Shown here one piece after another: positions 6,171 to 9,763 of a stretch of 9,763 nucleotides of DNA (positions are counted from its first letter, which is position 1; every line of letters begins with the position of its first letter). Made by a program: the position numbers and the translations under genes. Location: NCBI GenBank assembly GCA_017453335.1, contig JAFTKI010000058.1, positions 1-9,763 of the forward strand, written 5' to 3'. A model generated the notes under the pieces. The model was not told the origin of the DNA. It saw nothing but the letters and a program-made list of their open reading frames with translations, and did no database searches. Source of the stretch: Clostridia bacterium. Its GTDB lineage: Bacteria; Bacillota_A; Clostridia; Oscillospirales; CAG-272.

Positions 6171-8006
6171 TTATGCCTTCTTTTTCGTTATCATTTTGAT
6201 CACGAAGAGCGTTGCAACCGTCAAAACGATTCCCAAGGGCAGGCAGATATAAATATTCTGCACCAAGCCCGAGATGATAAACATCACAAACGAGATCGCC
6301 GCTACCGTCATGGCGTACGGCATCTGTGTGGAAACGTGGTTGAGGTGGTTACACTGTCCTCCCGCGGACGACATGATGGTCGTATCGGAGATGGGCGAGC
6401 AATGGTCGCCGCAAACAGCACCTGCCAGGCATGCGGACATTCCGATAATCAAAAGCTCACTGCCTGCCGGGAAGATTGCGGTAACAATCGGGATCAGGAT
6501 ACCAAAGGTACCCCAAGAGGTTCCTGTTGCAAAGGAAAGAACACAAGCAACCAGGAAGATGATTGCGGGCAAGAAAGCACCCAGCAATTCGGCGTTGGTG
6601 CTCATCAGATCACCAACAAAATATTTCGCACCAAGCAAGGTGGTCGTATTCTTGAGTGCGGTTGCGAAGGTCAGAATCAGAATTGCGGGAACCATGGCAA
6701 CAAATCCCTGCGGGATGCACTGCATGGATTGCTTGAGCGAAAGCACGCGACGGATTACCATGTAGACAAGGATCGCAACCAAAGCGATCAGACCGCCCCA
6801 AGGCAGACCAACGGTTGCATCGGTGTTTGCGAAAGCATCGATAATGTTCTCGCCGTCAAACGCACCGCCAACATAAACAAGACCTACAATACAGCTTACG
6901 ATCAGAATCACTACGGGAATGACCAGATCGATCACGCGGTTTCTGTCGGTTGCAGGAAGATCTCCAACAGCAGACTCGTTCTTTTCGCCCGAGGTATACA
7001 GATCGTTATTCTGAATTGCATTCAATTCGTGAAGCTTCATGGGACCGTAGTCAAACTTCATCAAGGTAAGAGCAACCACGAATACAATGGTCAGAATCGA
7101 ATAGAAGTTATAAGGAATTGCATTGATAAAGAGTGTGAGTCCCTCGCCCTCTTCCGCATAGGATGCAACAGCGGCTGCCCAGCTCGAAATAGGAGCGATC
7201 ATACAGATCGGTGCAGCGGTTGCATCGATGATGTAGGAAAGCTTTGCGCGCGAAACACGCTTCGAGTCGGTCACGGGACGCATTACCGAACCAACGGTAA
7301 GGCAGTTAAAGTAGTCGTCTACAAAAATCAGAACGCCAAGCACGAAGGTTGCAAGCATTGCCCCCACACGGCTCTTGATATGCGTTTTTGCCCAGTTGCC
7401 GAACGCTGCAGAACCGCCCGCACGGTTGATCAGTGCAACAATGATACCAAGCTCGATCAGGAAAATAAAGATACCTGCAGTTCCCGATACGGCAGAAATC
7501 AAGCCATCGCCCAGCACAGCGTCAAGCGTTCCCGTTACCGAGAAGTTCGAATACAGGATGCCGCCTGCAAGGATACCGATAAAGAGCGAGCTGTAAACCT
7601 CTTTGGTGATCAGTGCAAGTCCGATTGCGATCACGGGAGGCAGGAGCGCCCACCAGGATCCGCGGACCTCGGTCTCACCGCCGCAGGTTCCGCAGGTTAC
7701 ACGTCCCGTGTTGCATTTCAAGCAGGCAACGGTATTGCCCTCTTCATCCTGCATAAGGCGAGAGCCCATACATACGTTACACTCATCGGTTGAGGAATTA
7801 CAGGTGGTACAAGCAGATACCTCTCCCGATTCCCCGTCTGTTAAAATTCCTGTTCCGCCACAGTCGCCGCATTGCACGATTCCGTTCATACAGCCATCTG
7901 TACAGGGAACGGTTGCATTGGCACCGCCTGTGAAAAACGCGGTTACCATTAACCCAAGGATCACAACAATGGCGATCGCTAAGGTTACTTTTTTTGCAGT
8001 AGTCAT
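6171..8006 (-). CDS. NhaC-family Na+/H+ antiporter with N-terminal exported Cys-repeat module
   Basis: A 611-residue inner-membrane transporter. From about residue 118 onward (SWWALLPPVIAIGLALITKE) it is a typical NhaC-type antiporter with about a dozen hydrophobic helices. Conserved stretches are DDYFNCLTVGSVMRPVTD (230-247), TGTSWGTFGILIP (494-506) and AGAVCGDHCSPISDTTIMSS (528-547). It should exchange Na+ for protons or a related solute. The oddity is the front. After a KK-containing N-terminus and a helix at about 7-27, residues 35-108 hold 12 cysteines in three repeats of CxxC-x6-CxxC (the first is CxxxC). They include CGDCGGTG and CGTCGGE, like the DnaJ zinc-finger pattern. Topology puts this module outside the cell. 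AAGGAGG lies 4 bases before the ATG. The antiporter call is firm; the module's role is unknown. Confidence 0.93.
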   Translation of the reverse strand: MTTAKKVTLAIAIVVILGLMVTAFFTGGANATVPCTDGCMNGIVQCGDCGGTGILTDGESGEVSACTTCNSSTDECNVCMGSRLMQDEEGNTVACLKCNTGRVTCGTCGGETEVRGSWWALLPPVIAIGLALITKEVYSSLFIGILAGGILYSNFSVTGTLDAVLGDGLISAVSGTAGIFIFLIELGIIVALINRAGGSAAFGNWAKTHIKSRVGAMLATFVLGVLIFVDDYFNCLTVGSVMRPVTDSKRVSRAKLSYIIDATAAPICMIAPISSWAAAVASYAEEGEGLTLFINAIPYNFYSILTIVFVVALTLMKFDYGPMKLHELNAIQNNDLYTSGEKNESAVGDLPATDRNRVIDLVIPVVILIVSCIVGLVYVGGAFDGENIIDAFANTDATVGLPWGGLIALVAILVYMVIRRVLSLKQSMQCIPQGFVAMVPAILILTFATALKNTTTLLGAKYFVGDLMSTNAELLGAFLPAIIFLVACVLSFATGTSWGTFGILIPIVTAIFPAGSELLIIGMSACLAGAVCGDHCSPISDTTIMSSAGGQCNHLNHVSTQMPYAMTVAAISFVMFIISGLVQNIYICLPLGIVLTVATLFVIKMITKKKA

Positions 8007-8038
8007 AAATCCTCCTTAATGTTGTACGGAAGCTTCAT
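8003..8038 (-). CDS. Possible 11-codon leader peptide overlapping the antiporter start
   Basis: In the antiporter leader an ATG at 8038 opens an 11-codon frame (MKLPYNIKEDL) whose TGA overlaps the antiporter ATG as ATGA. AAAGGA (8052-8047) sits 8 bases before this ATG, and the promoter at 8061-8089 would start RNA near 8054. Ribosomes ending here would be delivered onto the antiporter start, so it could be a coupling leader. The frame is too short to be conclusive and could arise by chance. There is no run of regulatory codons as in amino-acid attenuators. Confidence 0.35.
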   Translation of the reverse strand: MKLPYNIKEDL

Positions 8039-8060
8039 AATAAACTTCCTTTATGTAGAA

Positions 8061-8089
8061 AGTATACCATCAAATTCATAATCTGTCAA
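8061..8089 (-). promoter_or_regulatory. Sigma-A promoter for the antiporter
   Basis: On the minus strand a consensus TTGACA (8089-8084) and TATACT (8066-8061) are 17 bases apart. The start point would be near 8054, giving a leader of about 48 bases that holds the possible leader peptide and the antiporter ribosome site. Confidence 0.9.
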
Positions 8090-8127
8090 TCTTTTTTTGT
8101 CAAAAAAATCAAATTTGTAAAAATCTG

Positions 8128-8156
8128 TTTACTTTTATACGATTTTTTGGTATAAT
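8128..8156 (+). promoter_or_regulatory. Sigma-A promoter for the four-cysteine small protein
   Basis: TTTACT (8128-8133) and a perfect TATAAT (8151-8156) with a 17-base spacer. RNA would start near 8163, just ahead of the GGAGGTG ribosome site at 8170-8176. Together with 8061-8089 it makes a second divergent promoter pair in the window, and the AT-rich 38 bases between them hold no clear operator. Confidence 0.82.
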
Positions 8157-8181
8157 AGCGCCGATAAACGGAGGTGAAATT

Positions 8182-8379
8182 ATGGCATCCGATAAAACCA
8201 AGAGTGCTGTTAGCTGTGAGAGCTGTGTTTTTTATGATTATGACGAGGAATACGATGAATATGTTTGTACCATGAATCTTGATCAGGATGAAATGGGTGC
8301 CTTTTTGTCGGGCTATACGAAAGCGTGCCCCTATTACCGCTTTTACGATGAATACAAGAGCGTACAAAAGCAAAATTGA
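8182..8379 (+). CDS. Small four-cysteine protein (DUF6472-like)
   Basis: A 65-residue, acidic, soluble protein with no signal or membrane segment. Cys12 and Cys15 form a CxxC, with single cysteines at 29 and 49 (the latter in KACPYYRFYDEY). The spacing suggests one zinc or iron site made by four cysteines. The layout CxSCxxYxYDEEYxxYxC ... NLDxDEM ... CPYYRF resembles a small uncharacterised family common in Clostridia that I know as DUF6472; the name is from memory. GGAGGTG lies 5 bases before the ATG and its own promoter is at 8128-8156. The glycoside hydrolase-like gene begins 35 bases after its stop with no terminator between, so they may share a transcript. Function unknown. Confidence 0.85.
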   Translation: MASDKTKSAVSCESCVFYDYDEEYDEYVCTMNLDQDEMGAFLSGYTKACPYYRFYDEYKSVQKQN

Positions 8380-8414
8380 CCGATCAATACAAAGGGAAAG
8401 CTGAGGTTATGATA

Positions 8415-9763
8415 ATGGAAACTCCAACAATTCTGACGTGGCTCACGTCGTCACAGACGCGCATTTTCAGTGATCTGCAACCGACACCGAGTATCACCAA
8501 ATTGACCGCATTGCGCAACGAGCCAATCTCGTTCGGTCTTGCATACCGATCAAATTACCAAAAAAACGCTCTTGAAAAGATCCCCGATCTGCCGATCAGC
8601 GTGTCTGCCGCGTGCGACGGGATCGACATTTCGGTTTATAAGATCGGGTATATTCCCTTTTCGGCAAGCAATTGCGAGGACGGTGCCGACTCGGAGGGCG
8701 TTTGCCCCGACATTTTGTATCCCAGACAGAGTCAGCCAACCATTTTTGCCGGCGACTCGCATCTTCCTTATTATGAAGCGGGCGAAAAGCATCTTTTGAA
8801 CGTGTCCTGCATTTCCACAGGGGGCGTTTGGTTTACCGTGAACGAAGACCGAAAGGATCTTCCCGCAGGTGACCATACCGTAACGGTTACAGTCACCTCT
8901 CTGACCACAAACGAGGTCTTGGATACACATACGCTGACGCTTCACGTGATCGATGCACTCCTGCCGCACTCGGAGCTGTTCTACACCAACTGGTTCCATT
9001 ACGACTGCATTGCCGATCTTCATTCCGTCGAGCTTTATTCCGACAGATACTTTGAGATCCTTGCAAAATACATCAAAAATGCCGTAAAAAACGGCATGAA
9101 TACCCTGCTGACTCCCGCATTCACGCCTGCTTTGGATACCCCTGTCGGATTTGAGAGACGAAACGTACAGCTTGTAAAGGTCAAGCGTGAAAACGGCGTA
9201 TACAGCTTTGATTTTTCCCTGCTGGAACGCTTTATCCGTCTGGCTTTGGACTGTGGGATCGAGAAGATCGAGCATTGTCATCTCTTTTCCCAGTGGGGCG
9301 CGTTGAGTGCGATCAACATTTATGCCGAGGAGAACGGAGAGATCAAGCGTATCTTCTCATGGGACGATCCTGCGGACGGCGAGGAATATACCGCCTTCTT
9401 GCACGCTTATCTTCCCGAATTTCTTGCATTTTCCAAGAAAATGGGGATCTTTGACCGTTTGATGTTCCATATTTCTGACGAACCCAAGGATTTCCATGCA
9501 GAGGCATATTCCCGCGCACTGGCAACGGTCAAGCAATATATTTCGGAGCACACTGTTGGCGATGCGCTTTCTCATTACGCCTTGTATGAACAGGGGCTTG
9601 TGGAAACGCCCGTGGTAGCCACCACCTTTGCCGATGACTTTTTGGGCAGGTGCGATCGCTTTATGCTGTACTATACGGGCGGACATCCCCAAGCGGGACT
9701 TTCCAACCGTATGATCACCTCCTCCCCTCAAAAAACACGTTCGATCGGCTTCCAGCTTTACAA
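8415..9763 (+). CDS. GH123/DUF4091-type glycoside hydrolase, 3' end missing
   Basis: 449 codons of a gene that runs off the right edge; relatives are roughly 550-600 residues, so most is present. An N-terminal beta-sandwich region (about 1-185) is followed by a TIM-barrel-like region starting at LFYTNWFHYDCIADLHSVEL (188-207). Key stretches are SFDFSLLERFI, HLFSQWGA (289-296) and FHISDEP (351-357) with the adjacent pair Asp355-Glu356. In GH123 beta-N-acetylgalactosaminidases a neighbouring Asp-Glu pair carries out substrate-assisted cleavage, and this pair is the likely counterpart. No signal peptide is present, so it probably acts on imported sugars in the cytosol. The start at 8415 is favoured: GAGG lies 8 bases upstream but only 2 bases before the in-frame ATG at 8409. 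The substrate is not known. Confidence 0.88.
   Translation, partial: METPTILTWLTSSQTRIFSDLQPTPSITKLTALRNEPISFGLAYRSNYQKNALEKIPDLPISVSAACDGIDISVYKIGYIPFSASNCEDGADSEGVCPDILYPRQSQPTIFAGDSHLPYYEAGEKHLLNVSCISTGGVWFTVNEDRKDLPAGDHTVTVTVTSLTTNEVLDTHTLTLHVIDALLPHSELFYTNWFHYDCIADLHSVELYSDRYFEILAKYIKNAVKNGMNTLLTPAFTPALDTPVGFERRNVQLVKVKRENGVYSFDFSLLERFIRLALDCGIEKIEHCHLFSQWGALSAINIYAEENGEIKRIFSWDDPADGEEYTAFLHAYLPEFLAFSKKMGIFDRLMFHISDEPKDFHAEAYSRALATVKQYISEHTVGDALSHYALYEQGLVETPVVATTFADDFLGRCDRFMLYYTGGHPQAGLSNRMITSSPQKTRSIGFQLY

Noticed and set aside
6336..7793. Long open frame of 485 codons on the plus strand, rich in Cys, His, Asn and Arg
   Set aside because: It is exactly antisense to the well-conserved NhaC antiporter, has biased low-complexity composition, no ribosome site and no recognisable domain. 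It is a shadow of the real gene.
8550..9281. 243-codon open frame on the minus strand
   Set aside because: It lies antisense within the GH123-type gene, whose family motifs are clear in the plus frame, and has no promoter or ribosome site.

Overview
The window looks like chromosomal DNA from a low-to-mid GC Firmicute, most likely an anaerobic gut or rumen member of Clostridia. The grounds are strong AGGAGG-type ribosome binding sites, near-consensus sigma-A promoters with 17-base spacers, an IreB-family gene, a clostridial-type four-cysteine small protein, and typical NhaC and S11 peptidase genes. There are no tRNA or rRNA genes, CRISPR arrays, insertion sequences or phage genes. The taxonomic guess is inference.

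Left part (1-3394, all minus strand). Read in the direction of transcription, a D-2-hydroxyacid dehydrogenase is followed, with no visible terminator, by a small two-helix membrane protein with a Cys-rich metal-site-like motif. Next come an ABC ATPase, a MacB/FtsX-type permease with a striking His/Glu-rich extracytoplasmic loop, and the start of a lipoprotein that runs off the left edge. The last four genes form a tight module that I infer handles a transition metal, probably zinc, at the cell surface.

Middle part (3430-6156). Two near-perfect promoters point away from each other between the dehydrogenase and ireB. The rightward promoter drives ireB, ribF and an S11 D-Ala-D-Ala carboxypeptidase-like gene, ending in a strong bidirectional hairpin terminator. 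The run joins a kinase-substrate regulator of envelope stress, flavin cofactor synthesis and a peptidoglycan-hydrolase homologue. RibF has drifted motifs in its adenylyltransferase half, and the S11 protein lacks the usual KTG lysine.

Right part (6171-9763). A leftward NhaC-type sodium/proton antiporter carries an unusual N-terminal exported module of 12 cysteines in three repeats. A possible 11-codon leader peptide overlaps its start codon. Divergently, a small four-cysteine protein is followed by a partial cytoplasmic GH123/DUF4091-type glycoside hydrolase that runs off the right edge.

The most unusual items are the Cys-repeat/NhaC fusion and the His-rich/Cys-rich ABC module.
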